64,000 bases of DNA from Saccharofermentans sp. GTDB taxonomy: Bacteria > Bacillota > Clostridia > Saccharofermentanales > Saccharofermentanaceae. Shown here one piece after another: positions 1 through 8,704 of this stretch (its first letter is position 1; each line of letters starts with the position of its first letter). The notes under the pieces were generated by a model, which had not been told where the DNA came from, ran no database searches, and was given only the letters and a program-made list of their open reading frames with translations. Position numbers and translations under genes: made by a program. Location: contig JAKSRJ010000009.1 in NCBI GenBank assembly GCA_024403715.1, forward strand, positions 1 through 64,000. The letters run 5' to 3'.

Positions 1-1833
1 TTGGTTAATTGGTGTTCCGACTAGTCTTAATGTTGTTGATAATCCTCTATTTATCTTTCTCATAAATGGACTTGTATACTCACTAATAACATCTTCACCA
101 GATATTGTTTCAGATAAAGAAGTATTACCAATGAACGATGAGCACACATAGTAATTAGCATTAGGATTCATTTCTTCACATCGTATTAGTATTTCAATTG
201 GATTAGATGGCACAACTACAGAATAATAACCATCGTCGGACATTATTACACCAGATGAAAAAACACAAAATGTATCAGTATTGGAATAAAGGTCCTGAAG
301 AAATAAACCATTTGAAATTGAGTTAAGCACTTCAGGATAAGATATAGCATTATTACTTCTTAAATCTTGTTCAACCACTATAAACTCACTATCATTACCA
401 CAAAGTGGAATCATATCTTGAGACGAAGTTGTAAGGTGACTCATCGATGAAGAATGTTCATACGGTTTAATGGTAGACAACTCTCCCATAAAACTTGAAA
501 TAATCAATGTGTGGAATAGATTAACTGTCAATCCAATTATTCCTATGCAAACGATAGCTATCTGCTTGAGGTTATCATTTAATACTTCTTTTCTTAGTAC
601 AATTCCCCATAATACAATAACGAGTGCACTAAAATACAAATAGTAAGGACTACGTATTACTTCACTGGCACTACTTACATTTGAAATGCAAATCAAAGAT
701 ATGAGAATAAAGGTAACTTTATAGGAATCCTTTTCATTAATTGAATCTATGTTTTTAATTGATATGCATGCAAGAATAAATAATATAACGCTTAATGCTG
801 ACATTCTCATAAACGCTCCAGCTGATTCATATCCAAATACAGAAAGAATCGTACTAAGAGTTGAAGAACAACAAGACACTAAAAATAGGATAATGATAAT
901 TAAACTTGTAAACTTTGCTTTGAACGGAATACCACCATTCATGAAAAAGAAAAGCACTAATATAAATACTAAGATTGATAAGCCAACAGGAACAAACGAA
1001 GAGTAAGGTGGAAGTACAATTGCTACACCATCTAAAAAAGATGTCAACAAATCAAAAGTAGTATAAAAAACATGTCCTAGCTTAAATGCAGATAATATGT
1101 TTATAAAATTCATTCCAGAGGCAACTGTAGGTATAATTACAAGCATCATAGGTATGATTGATAGTCCTAGGGAAATAAAACCTTTTGTAATTCTTGCATT
1201 AGGCACTAACGCACTCAACAAGAATAGCAAAGCAAAAATAAAAATTACACCTGTTACTATACCTTGAATCCCCGCTGTCATAAGCAAAGAGAATACTAGA
1301 GTGCTTTTCAAAAACGATTTTGGAGTCTGCTCGCGAACTAAAGTCTCTGTAGCACTAGCAATCATCGGCATTATTATCATCAAATTCATCAGCAATGGAT
1401 TCGTACAAGAAGCTAGACTTAATGACGATAAGGCATAAGCTTGAGATAAAATTAGTGCCCACCATTTATTTAGTCTAAAATTATTTACTAAAAGCCAATT
1501 AATCGACAAAGCCATAAATCCAAATCGTAAATAAAAAAACAACTCGATAAGGAATTCTGATACTTTTCCACCAAATAATAAAGCAAGAATAAAAGATGGA
1601 TATAAATGATCCGTAAGAATATCAGCTATGCAATCATGAATATAAATACGTCCATGAGATAATGCGCCCCTTAATTCACGTATATCGTCTAATTGTGATT
1701 CAATCGAGCAAAAAAACTGAGCAGACATACCAAATGATATGCTAATTAATCTAACAACTAGAAACATTATGAGGCTAGAAACTAAAAATGCAGTTCCTCC
1801 CCAGATAATTGGATTATTAGACTTTTTCTTCAT
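1..1833 (-). CDS. Partial YfhO-like multi-TM membrane protein (C-terminus beyond left edge)
   Basis: This frame is open without a stop from an ATG at 1833 to the window edge, 611 codons. The start MKKKSN is followed by a TM helix and then many hydrophobic segments (roughly residues 10-400). The last part seen is a soluble, Ser/Asn-rich domain, probably extracellular. The layout (N-terminal GT-C-like membrane half, C-terminal soluble half) and position directly after a clear YfhO suggest a divergent YfhO relative. The aspartate/tryptophan motifs of the first loops are not well kept. It overlaps the end of the upstream yfhO by 17 bases in another frame, so the two are probably cotranscribed. 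Membrane topology is seen; the family assignment is inference. Confidence 0.7.
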   Translation of the reverse strand, partial: MKKKSNNPIIWGGTAFLVSSLIMFLVVRLISISFGMSAQFFCSIESQLDDIRELRGALSHGRIYIHDCIADILTDHLYPSFILALLFGGKVSEFLIELFFYLRFGFMALSINWLLVNNFRLNKWWALILSQAYALSSLSLASCTNPLLMNLMIIMPMIASATETLVREQTPKSFLKSTLVFSLLMTAGIQGIVTGVIFIFALLFLLSALVPNARITKGFISLGLSIIPMMLVIIPTVASGMNFINILSAFKLGHVFYTTFDLLTSFLDGVAIVLPPYSSFVPVGLSILVFILVLFFFMNGGIPFKAKFTSLIIIILFLVSCCSSTLSTILSVFGYESAGAFMRMSALSVILFILACISIKNIDSINEKDSYKVTFILISLICISNVSSASEVIRSPYYLYFSALVIVLWGIVLRKEVLNDNLKQIAIVCIGIIGLTVNLFHTLIISSFMGELSTIKPYEHSSSMSHLTTSSQDMIPLCGNDSEFIVVEQDLRSNNAISYPEVLNSISNGLFLQDLYSNTDTFCVFSSGVIMSDDGYYSVVVPSNPIEILIRCEEMNPNANYYVCSSFIGNTSLSETISGEDVISEYTSPFMRKINRGLSTTLRLVGTPINQ

Positions 1834-4489
1834 TTACAGAATGCTCTTTCTTAACAGAAGAATTAATCATTGCTTTAATTTGCAAAGCAGCAAGTATTGC
1901 AAGTCCTGCACAAGAAATACCTAATGAGCCATAAAAACCACGAGGAATATAACTTAAAGAAATCTCATGGATTCCACTATCAAGATACACACCACAAAGA
2001 GCATCCTGAACAGGTACTAGCTCTGCCTCCTGACCATCTACAGTCAAAGTAAATCCCTCAGAATATGGGATTGATAAGAATAAGAATCCTCCTTCACCAG
2101 CATCAACTACACCTACCAAAGTAGAGTCTGTATATGATGTTACCTCTAGTTGATTAGTGCTTAACTCTCGAACCATCTGCTCATAACCAGAAACATTAAG
2201 CTCATACATATATGCATGTAAAGTACCTGCAGGCGATTCATTATATGTGATAGTTGCAGACAAAGGAGTTCCATCAAACTGACCTAGATAAATTATCTGA
2301 TAGCTTCTAAGTTCATAGGAAGCGACTATAACATCTCCAGATTTAATAGTAACTCGGCCACCCTTAGAAGAATCTGCATATGCATATACATCAGAACCCA
2401 TAGTAGCGCTATAGCAAGTCAATGTATATGTTGCCTGTGATCCAGCAGTCATATTATATGTAATAGCATTACCTACTCTGCCGTTACAAACGATATTCGA
2501 TTCATCTGAAGATACTGGGTTAAGAGGAGAATACACATCAGCCTGAACTCCCATGGATCTGACCCAATCATTGGTCTTGTTAAATACATCAGTAATGGCC
2601 GGGTTAGGTGAATATGAGACGATGTCTCTAGAAGTCATAAATCCAACAGCAAGAGCATCAGGATTCTCGTAGATTCTTACATCCTCACTCTTATCTGCTA
2701 CCAAAGGAAATAGCAAAGGAATATTCTGTGTGTTCTCAATAGTAGCCTGGTTACGAACGCCCAAAATAGTAGCTGTAACTCTAGTCATTCCAGGATTTCT
2801 AAAACCGTTAATTCCATTATTATGGAAACCAAAATTACGTAAATACTTAACAAAGCCTTCTCTAGCTGTAGAAGAGAAAATAGACATTCCCTTAACATCA
2901 TAAACAGACTGAATATCACAAATATTATTAGGATAAAGCTCAGTTCTCTCGAATCTCTGGTGTCCAGAAGTTCCTTCTACTGCCATGGCATACTCATGAA
3001 TAAGCCTTCTGTTCTTGCCATAGAAATCATATGAAGTAAAGCTCTCGTGAGCTGCTACCAAGCCTATTGTACAGCCTGTAGACACAAGCATTTCGAAAAG
3101 CATCGTGATAGCAAGTATAAGCTCGAGAACAGAGCTTTTTGACACATCGCTTGAGATAATATAATTCAAAACAAAGGACTGAATTATAAGGAAAAGAAGT
3201 GTAAGACCAATCTGGATATAACCTTCTTCACCAGTGCCGAACTTCTCGTACAAGATGAGGAAAAAACCTGCGCCTACACATACTGAAGTAATCTGCTCCT
3301 TAGAAAAAGACTTAAGAACTCTTATCGTCATGTATGCGATAATAACGAGGATAAAGCTCATCATATAAGACTGTCTATAAGGAATCTGATTAGGATAATG
3401 GAAGCCATGCCAGATAAAATTAAGAGTCTTCATCGAGAAGCTTAAATACAAGAACAAAAGCATGAAGCCAAGGCCGATTTTCTTACGAATTGTAATACCT
3501 GACTTCTTAGATGCCATAAAGAATAAGGGAAGCATCAAGGCAACGATTACACCACAAGCTACGTTTGCAAGACCACTTCTGATATTTGGATTCGCGCCTA
3601 CCATAAGTCTTCCAAGGAAATCAAAAAGATTACCTGTAGGGTTGAAATCAACAGGGAACTCGTCGCCTGTTGCAGAAGAGTTTTGCAAAATAATGTACGT
3701 TGGCAATACAACCACCGCAGAAATAGCTCCAGCTACTATAGAACCAAACGCAAACCTTCCTGCACTAATACCGAAAGTCTTAATACTAATAGATTCGCTA
3801 GGCAAAAATACGAAGTACGAGACTACTGCGAAGAATACTAGGAAAATGCAAACCATATATCCTGCGTAGTAATTCGAAGCAATGCAAATAGCAAGTGAGA
3901 TAACGTAAAGGCCATACTTACCTTCTCTTATTAATGAGAGAAGTCCCACGCATATAAGTGGTAAAAGCATATAAGCATCACACCACATAATGTTCCAAAA
4001 ATCTGTTAAGAACCAACCGCATAATGCATACGCGCAGCCAAAGCAAACAGTAACTAAGTCATAACGCTTACTCTCAATCTTGGTTAAAAACATACCCATA
4101 AACAAAGAAGCAAGGCCAGCTCTTAAAGCTGTCAGAAATGCAACAAAAACCGGCAGCGTCTTATATGGAAAGAATACGCATAAGAGATTTAAAGGAGAAG
4201 CAACATAATTAGCAAATGCTGCATAGTATTCATTGCCAAGGCCACTGTTCCAGGAATAAAAAAGTGTTCTTCCCTCTAGCAACTTAGCTCTGAACTCATA
4301 AATAAACGGCATGTACTGGTGATACAAATCAACAGTAAGAATTGTTCTTGAGCCTAATGGATATATTCCCATTATTGTAAAAATTATGAGGATAAATAAA
4401 AAAGGTAAGCCAAATGAGAGCAACTGATTCTTGCCCCTTAAACTTCCGTCTTTGAAAAACATACTCTTAATTTTGCCAAGATTAGCCAT
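1817..4489 (-). CDS. YfhO family membrane protein, 890 aa
   Basis: YfhO proteins are large GT-C-fold membrane proteins. In Bacillus and Listeria they move a sugar from undecaprenyl phosphate onto teichoic acid outside the cell. Here residues 15-480 hold about a dozen TM helices. The first loop carries DLYHQYMPFIYEFR and the Gly/Asn-rich stretch WNSGLGNEY, typical of the family. The C-terminal 350 residues are a beta-rich outer domain, followed by a last TM helix near 860-880. The start ATG has no Shine-Dalgarno sequence, and a TACTAT -10 box lies 7 bases upstream, so the mRNA is probably leaderless. It is divergent from the foldase gene. The substrate is unknown. Confidence 0.85.
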   Translation of the reverse strand: MANLGKIKSMFFKDGSLRGKNQLLSFGLPFLFILIIFTIMGIYPLGSRTILTVDLYHQYMPFIYEFRAKLLEGRTLFYSWNSGLGNEYYAAFANYVASPLNLLCVFFPYKTLPVFVAFLTALRAGLASLFMGMFLTKIESKRYDLVTVCFGCAYALCGWFLTDFWNIMWCDAYMLLPLICVGLLSLIREGKYGLYVISLAICIASNYYAGYMVCIFLVFFAVVSYFVFLPSESISIKTFGISAGRFAFGSIVAGAISAVVVLPTYIILQNSSATGDEFPVDFNPTGNLFDFLGRLMVGANPNIRSGLANVACGVIVALMLPLFFMASKKSGITIRKKIGLGFMLLFLYLSFSMKTLNFIWHGFHYPNQIPYRQSYMMSFILVIIAYMTIRVLKSFSKEQITSVCVGAGFFLILYEKFGTGEEGYIQIGLTLLFLIIQSFVLNYIISSDVSKSSVLELILAITMLFEMLVSTGCTIGLVAAHESFTSYDFYGKNRRLIHEYAMAVEGTSGHQRFERTELYPNNICDIQSVYDVKGMSIFSSTAREGFVKYLRNFGFHNNGINGFRNPGMTRVTATILGVRNQATIENTQNIPLLFPLVADKSEDVRIYENPDALAVGFMTSRDIVSYSPNPAITDVFNKTNDWVRSMGVQADVYSPLNPVSSDESNIVCNGRVGNAITYNMTAGSQATYTLTCYSATMGSDVYAYADSSKGGRVTIKSGDVIVASYELRSYQIIYLGQFDGTPLSATITYNESPAGTLHAYMYELNVSGYEQMVRELSTNQLEVTSYTDSTLVGVVDAGEGGFLFLSIPYSEGFTLTVDGQEAELVPVQDALCGVYLDSGIHEISLSYIPRGFYGSLGISCAGLAILAALQIKAMINSSVKKEHSVNEEKV

Positions 4490-4496
4490 AGGTAGA

Positions 4497-4502
4497 ATAG
4501 TA
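4497..4502 (-). promoter_or_regulatory. Extended -10 box of yfhO (4489), predicts leaderless mRNA
   Basis: On the minus strand the sequence reads TGT-TACTAT, an extended -10, and then 7 bases to the ATG at 4489. There is no ribosome-binding sequence in between, so transcription would begin at or next to the start codon. No good -35 was found. Confidence 0.5.
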
Positions 4503-4520
4503 ACATATTTTGTAGTGTGG

Positions 4521-4534
4521 CGGTAACATTACCG
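4521..4534. promoter_or_regulatory. Perfect palindrome CGGTAACATTACCG, possible operator
   Basis: The arms CGGTAA and TTACCG are separated by CA and lie between the divergent yfhO (start 4489) and foldase (start 4609) genes. The site is 19-38 bases upstream of the yfhO -10, a usual place for a regulator. No regulator in the window can be tied to it. Confidence 0.35.
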
Positions 4535-4608
4535 TATTTCTTTAGTGGTAAAGTAAAGAAGTATAAATATAAATAATAGAGAAATAGCGTTTTGAAGGGA
4601 GAATACCT

Positions 4609-6279
4609 TTGAAAAAGAGAGAAAATAGATCAAATATCAGACAGCCAGAAGTTAACGCTTCCGAAGTTAACTTTGGTGGTATCACTATAGAAGAGAGTAT
4701 GAATGATATCAGTGGAGATGCATTTACTGGTACCACTTCACTTACGATTGAAGAGGAAGTTACTTCCAATTCTCCAACACCTATGGTTAAGGAACCTAAG
4801 AAAAACGATATCGCTCCTGTTAAGCTCGAATTAGATGCTAAGCCTTCAGCTAATGTTACTAAGGGAACTGTAAGAAGTGTAACTTTCCTTGTTATCGCTT
4901 CTATTCTTGTATTAGCGGTTGTTGCTACTTCCCTCTTTTATAAAGGCGGACTTAAAAATAAGTTTGATAGCCCACTTTTAGTAGGCGGCAAGCCAGTAGA
5001 CAGCGCTGAGTTCAGCTTTATGTATCACTATATCCTCATCGATAACGGCGTTGATATTTTTGCTTCAGACACACCTGAGATGTTAGCATCCCCTGCTGCT
5101 GACACAAGATTTGCCACTAACCGTGACTACTTTCTTGATTTAACAGCACAGCAGTTCCAGCTCATGACTTTGCTTTATGACGATGCTACTTCACATGGAT
5201 ATGATATCGAGCAGACTCACTATAACCTCGCTAGAACATACATCGACTGGCTCCAGGGCAAGGCTAATGAACTTGGTGTAGCTCTTGATGTCTACATTCG
5301 TGGTGTATTTGGAGACCAGGTTAATGAGCAGGTTATCCTCTCCTGCCTTGCTCGTAAGTATTTTACAGAGGACTATGCATCCGGTGCTAAGCTTATTGAG
5401 CTTCAGGCTACAGCAGAACAGGCAGAAGAAGCATATCAGGCTAATCGTAACCCATACGATGAAGTTTCTTATAAGCTTTTAAGAATTCGTTATGAGCAGC
5501 GTGATGAAGCTTTTATCAATACAGCAAATCTACACGCTAATCAGATTATTGAGCAGATGGCTCATGATCCAACTAACTTTGAGGCTATCGCTTCTCAGTA
5601 TTTTTCTGGTGATGCAGCTGCAATTCTTTCTATTAACAACTCAACATTAACAAGCGATGCTAGATATGATGATTTCTCTCATAATGACTTCAGAGACTGG
5701 TTATTTGATCCAGTAAGAACATCTGGCGATTCAGTTATCTTTAACGATGCAGATGGCTTCCCTATCATTCTTGTTTTTGTAGATAGAGAAAGACAGGCTA
5801 TTCCTCTTCGTGATGTACGTATGGTTGAAGTCGTAATCAATAATACAGGTTCTGATGAAGCTCCTGGATTCGATATTGCGCAGGCTCAGGCAATCACACA
5901 GGAAATCTACGACACTATTGGTGTTAACGGTGATGAGGAAGATGTACAGACTATCGAGAACCTCTATAACGACGATATCCTAAGTGGAAATATCATCATT
6001 ACTCATAGTACAGACACATATCCAGGCAAGTACGACGAAGTACTCAGCAATTGGATTTTTGCTGAGGTTAGAGTTGCTGGTGATAAAGCCTTTATCGAGA
6101 CAGAAAACGGATTCTATATTGTTTATTTGGTAAGCATCTCTGAAAACGAAGAGTGGTATGACAGAGTTAACAGCTTTGTTCGTATGAGAAACTATCAGGC
6201 CTTCTTAAACGAGACCTTAAGCGAGTACTCTTATGAATTCATTCAGAGTGGATTGGATAGAATCGCAGACGTTCCTTAA
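4609..6279 (+). CDS. Membrane-anchored PrsA/SurA-like peptidyl-prolyl isomerase (foldase), 556 aa
   Basis: Likely an extracytoplasmic folding factor. Residues 1-90 are a polar cytoplasmic tail and 92-114 a single TM helix. After it come a SurA_N-like helical region (about 125-290) and a degenerate parvulin-like region (about 300-480) with repeated QAQA-type helices. There is no lipobox, unlike classical PrsA, so it is anchored by the TM helix. The start is TTG: GAAGGGAG ends 7 bases before it, and no better ATG lies nearby. It is transcribed alone, divergent from yfhO. Catalytic activity of the parvulin part is uncertain. Confidence 0.7.
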   Translation: MKKRENRSNIRQPEVNASEVNFGGITIEESMNDISGDAFTGTTSLTIEEEVTSNSPTPMVKEPKKNDIAPVKLELDAKPSANVTKGTVRSVTFLVIASILVLAVVATSLFYKGGLKNKFDSPLLVGGKPVDSAEFSFMYHYILIDNGVDIFASDTPEMLASPAADTRFATNRDYFLDLTAQQFQLMTLLYDDATSHGYDIEQTHYNLARTYIDWLQGKANELGVALDVYIRGVFGDQVNEQVILSCLARKYFTEDYASGAKLIELQATAEQAEEAYQANRNPYDEVSYKLLRIRYEQRDEAFINTANLHANQIIEQMAHDPTNFEAIASQYFSGDAAAILSINNSTLTSDARYDDFSHNDFRDWLFDPVRTSGDSVIFNDADGFPIILVFVDRERQAIPLRDVRMVEVVINNTGSDEAPGFDIAQAQAITQEIYDTIGVNGDEEDVQTIENLYNDDILSGNIIITHSTDTYPGKYDEVLSNWIFAEVRVAGDKAFIETENGFYIVYLVSISENEEWYDRVNSFVRMRNYQAFLNETLSEYSYEFIQSGLDRIADVP

Positions 6280-6304
6280 TGGAACCTACAAGAATAAGAA
6301 TCTA

Positions 6305-6421
6305 TCAGATTCCAGCTGCGATAAGCGCGATAATTGAAGCAACGAATGTAAGACCCATTGCTAGCACCAAAAAGAGTGCCAATGCCTTAATAAGTCTTCT
6401 ATTCTTCTTATTCGTATTCAT
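6305..6421 (-). CDS. 38-residue single-TM peptide overlapping the end of htrA
   Basis: An ATG inside the last codons of htrA opens a 38-codon frame ending in TGA. The peptide has a basic head (MNTNKKNRR) and one hydrophobic helix from about residue 10 to 37. A strong ribosome site GGAG lies 6 bases upstream, inside htrA, which argues for real translation. The overlap with htrA is 14 bases. The size and layout resemble the DUF4044-type tiny membrane proteins of Firmicutes, but that match is from memory and unsure. Its placement suggests a partner or regulator of the HtrA protease. Confidence 0.65.
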   Translation of the reverse strand: MNTNKKNRRLIKALALFLVLAMGLTFVASIIALIAAGI

Positions 6422-7574
6422 GTGAATCTCCAATTACCAATACTAATTCTATGTGTCGACCATCACGATCAATGAGGACCATAATCTCGTCACCAATCTC
6501 GTGGCTATCACGCACATCTATGATATCACCAGTAGAAGTGATTGCAACTCCATCCATGGAAATAAATCTATCGCCTTCACGAAGTCCCGCCATATCTGCA
6601 GGACCATCTCTATCAATGGAAGCTACATATACACCCTCGATGGCGCCATTATATGCACCCTCTGGAGTAAAGCCAACTGTCACACCAAGATAAGGTCTAT
6701 TAGCAACATAACCATACTGGATAATAGACTCGATAATAGAATCCACATTTGAAATAGGGATAGCAAATCCAAGTCCTTCAGCAGATGAGATCTTAGCATT
6801 AATAACGCCTACTACCTCTCCAAAGGAATTTACAAGAGGACCGCCACTATTACCTGTATTTACTGAAGCATCTGTCTGAATAAGAGATGTTGAATAACCA
6901 TTATTATTAAACTCACGATTAAGGGCTGATACTACACCAACAGTAACAGTACCATCTAGTCTTCCAAGCGGATTACCGATTGCAACTACTAGTTCTCCTA
7001 CCTGTAAAACATCAGAATCACCAAGCACTACTGCAGGATACTCTCGATTCTCCATAAGCTTAACTACAGCAATATCAGTTTGAATATCACTACCAACAAC
7101 AGAAGCTGGAATCAAATCATCAAATCCTGGAACCTGCACTTTAAGAATATAATTCTCATTTGTCTCAAGACCATCTACTACATGCTGATTAGTTACGATA
7201 TATCCATCATCAGAAATAATAAATCCTGTACCAGATGATATAGCGCCCTGATATTCATATCTGGAATCAATAATATAGATAGACACAGTAGAAGGATTAA
7301 CAAGTTCTGCAATCTCAATAGTAGATAATGTTGGCTTATTAGGATCCGTTACACTAGCTGCACGCTCGATTGAAAACTCAGGATTAGCAATAGGCGAGAT
7401 TTCAACATCGTTATTACCAGTTGAAGAATTCTCTTCTCTAGGCCCGTTCATATAAGTAAGATTGCCTATCTGACCTGTTGTAAGTTTAAAAAGATATACT
7501 GTCTGAATGGCAGAAAATAAAATGCACGCTGCCGTGATTATTACTAAAATATATAGCAACTTATTATTCTTCAT
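6408..7574 (-). CDS. htrA: HtrA/DegP-family membrane-anchored serine protease
   Basis: A trypsin-like quality-control protease of the cell surface. It has an N-terminal TM helix (about 8-30), a linker, a protease domain (about 85-280) and one C-terminal PDZ domain (about 290-380). The catalytic triad is visible: His in TNQHVVDG, Asp in TDIAVVKL, Ser in GNSGGPLVN. The length (388 aa) is normal for a one-PDZ HtrA. It is the third gene of a minus-strand run (Nudix > yigZ > htrA > small peptide). The start is ATG after AGAGGCG. Confidence 0.93.
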   Translation of the reverse strand: MKNNKLLYILVIITAACILFSAIQTVYLFKLTTGQIGNLTYMNGPREENSSTGNNDVEISPIANPEFSIERAASVTDPNKPTLSTIEIAELVNPSTVSIYIIDSRYEYQGAISSGTGFIISDDGYIVTNQHVVDGLETNENYILKVQVPGFDDLIPASVVGSDIQTDIAVVKLMENREYPAVVLGDSDVLQVGELVVAIGNPLGRLDGTVTVGVVSALNREFNNNGYSTSLIQTDASVNTGNSGGPLVNSFGEVVGVINAKISSAEGLGFAIPISNVDSIIESIIQYGYVANRPYLGVTVGFTPEGAYNGAIEGVYVASIDRDGPADMAGLREGDRFISMDGVAITSTGDIIDVRDSHEIGDEIMVLIDRDGRHIELVLVIGDSHEYE

Positions 7575-7591
7575 TAATATCGCCTCTATTC

Positions 7592-8230
7592 TTAAGCAAT
7601 GGGCACTCTTATCTCTGTATGCCCTGTCTTAACAGGAGTTACTCTGCCATTGCTTCTATCTATAACAAATTCAGTAAGTCTAGTCTCGTCAATTTCTGGG
7701 CAAACTACATCTGCAGTAACTATATCACTATATCTGATATCTGAGATATTCCAACCATCCATTCTAAGCTGAGACAATAACTTATCTGACATATCGTACG
7801 CCATTTTAATCTCGCAGATAATCCCCTTCTGAACACTCGCTAAGCCAGCATCCATAACAGCAGAAGAAGCAGCATCAGAATAAGCTCTAACTAAGCCTCC
7901 TTTGCCTAGAAGGATTCCTCCGAAATATCTCGTCACCGTAATTACAGCGTTATTAATATTCTTCTTCTCAAGCACTGATAGTATTGGCATTCCTCCTGTA
8001 CCAGAAGGCTCACCATCATCGCTCTATTTCTGCATGAATCCATTACCCGATGTTCTCCATGCATAACATGTATGACGCGCATCAGGGTATGTAGCACGGA
8101 CCAAAGCGACAAAGTTTTCAGCTTCTTCGCTTGTCTTAACTTCCGCGCATTTACCTATAAATATAGACTTGGAAATCTCTATTTTGGATTCGCCATTATT
8201 GGCGAGAGTAATCATTGGAGTATCAGCCAA
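7592..8230 (-). pseudogene. yigZ: YigZ/IMPACT family protein interrupted by an in-frame TAG
   Basis: YigZ proteins are conserved, ribosome- or translation-linked proteins of about 210 aa. The first 68 codons (TTG start at 8230) match the family N-terminus up to GFMQK. A TAG at 8024-8026 follows. The same frame then continues with SDDGEPSGTGGMPIL, the family signature, to a normal end at 7592. The halves are in one frame with no indel, so the only lesion is one amber codon. A CAG-to-TAG change at a Gln is the simplest source. It could be a true nonsense mutation, a sequencing error, or a suppressed codon. A downstream ATG (7990) would lose the signature motif. Confidence 0.8.
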
Positions 8231-8642
8231 AAGTAAGCTCCTTATACTTCTGGTAAGCCACCAAAAGCAATGACTTGTCCTGACTATAAGTAATAGTCTT
8301 CATGGCTTCCTCAATCTCATAGAACTTCGCATCGACAAAATCCTGTTCACTATTAGGTGTTAATTCAGAACTTAGTGCCTTCATAATAAACCAAGAAACA
8401 TTGTTGTGAACTGGCTTCATTCTAGATACAGAATAGTACTCATAATGAGTCTTACCACATGGAGCCAAAATCTTAGCATCAATACCAGCTTCGACCTTAA
8501 CTCGCTCGATAACTACATCTGTCATCTTCTGATTCTTACGAACTACACCCTTAGGAAATACCCACTCATGCTTGTTATTCTCAAGCATAAGAACCTTGTC
8601 TTCATAAAAAACAATTCCACCAGTACAGTCTCGAACCAGCAT
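8223..8642 (-). CDS. Nudix-fold protein with a degenerate Nudix box
   Basis: This is a 139-residue Nudix-like protein, close in outline to diadenosine-polyphosphate hydrolases (WVFPKGV start of the box). The canonical box GX5EX7REUXEEXGU is damaged. The first Glu is Gln, RE reads ER, and EE reads VE, leaving one likely metal-binding Glu. Hydrolase activity is therefore doubtful. It begins the run with yigZ and htrA, and its last 8 bases overlap the TTG start of yigZ. A TATAAT lies upstream and GGGGTG precedes the ATG. Confidence 0.75.
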   Translation of the reverse strand: MLVRDCTGGIVFYEDKVLMLENNKHEWVFPKGVVRKNQKMTDVVIERVKVEAGIDAKILAPCGKTHYEYYSVSRMKPVHNNVSWFIMKALSSELTPNSEQDFVDAKFYEIEEAMKTITYSQDKSLLLVAYQKYKELTFG

Positions 8643-8692
8643 ATTTCACCCCAACAATATTATAATAAGCATAATTTTAACACTAATTAATG

Positions 8693-8698
8693 TATAAT
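8693..8698 (+). promoter_or_regulatory. -10 box TATAAT, 6 bases before the ATG at 8705
   Basis: The perfect TATAAT would place the transcription start at or next to the ATG at 8705. There is no Shine-Dalgarno sequence. An ATG at 8690 in the same frame lies upstream of the -10 box and so cannot be the start if this promoter is used. No clear -35 is seen. Confidence 0.55.
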
Positions 8699-8704
8699 GC
8701 TCAT

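Noticed and set aside
749..1006. Plus-strand 85-codon frame near the left edge
   Set aside because: It lies opposite the partial YfhO-like gene, which is open for 611 codons; no ribosome site or similarity.
8024..8026. Genome-wide recoding of TAG as glutamine
   Set aside because: Only one internal TAG was found among dozens of genes; widespread recoding would give many, and one gene does end in TAG.
8690..8704. Upstream ATG (8690) as start of the DUF4015 protein
   Set aside because: It would place the TATAAT promoter box inside the coding region, and no ribosome site precedes it.
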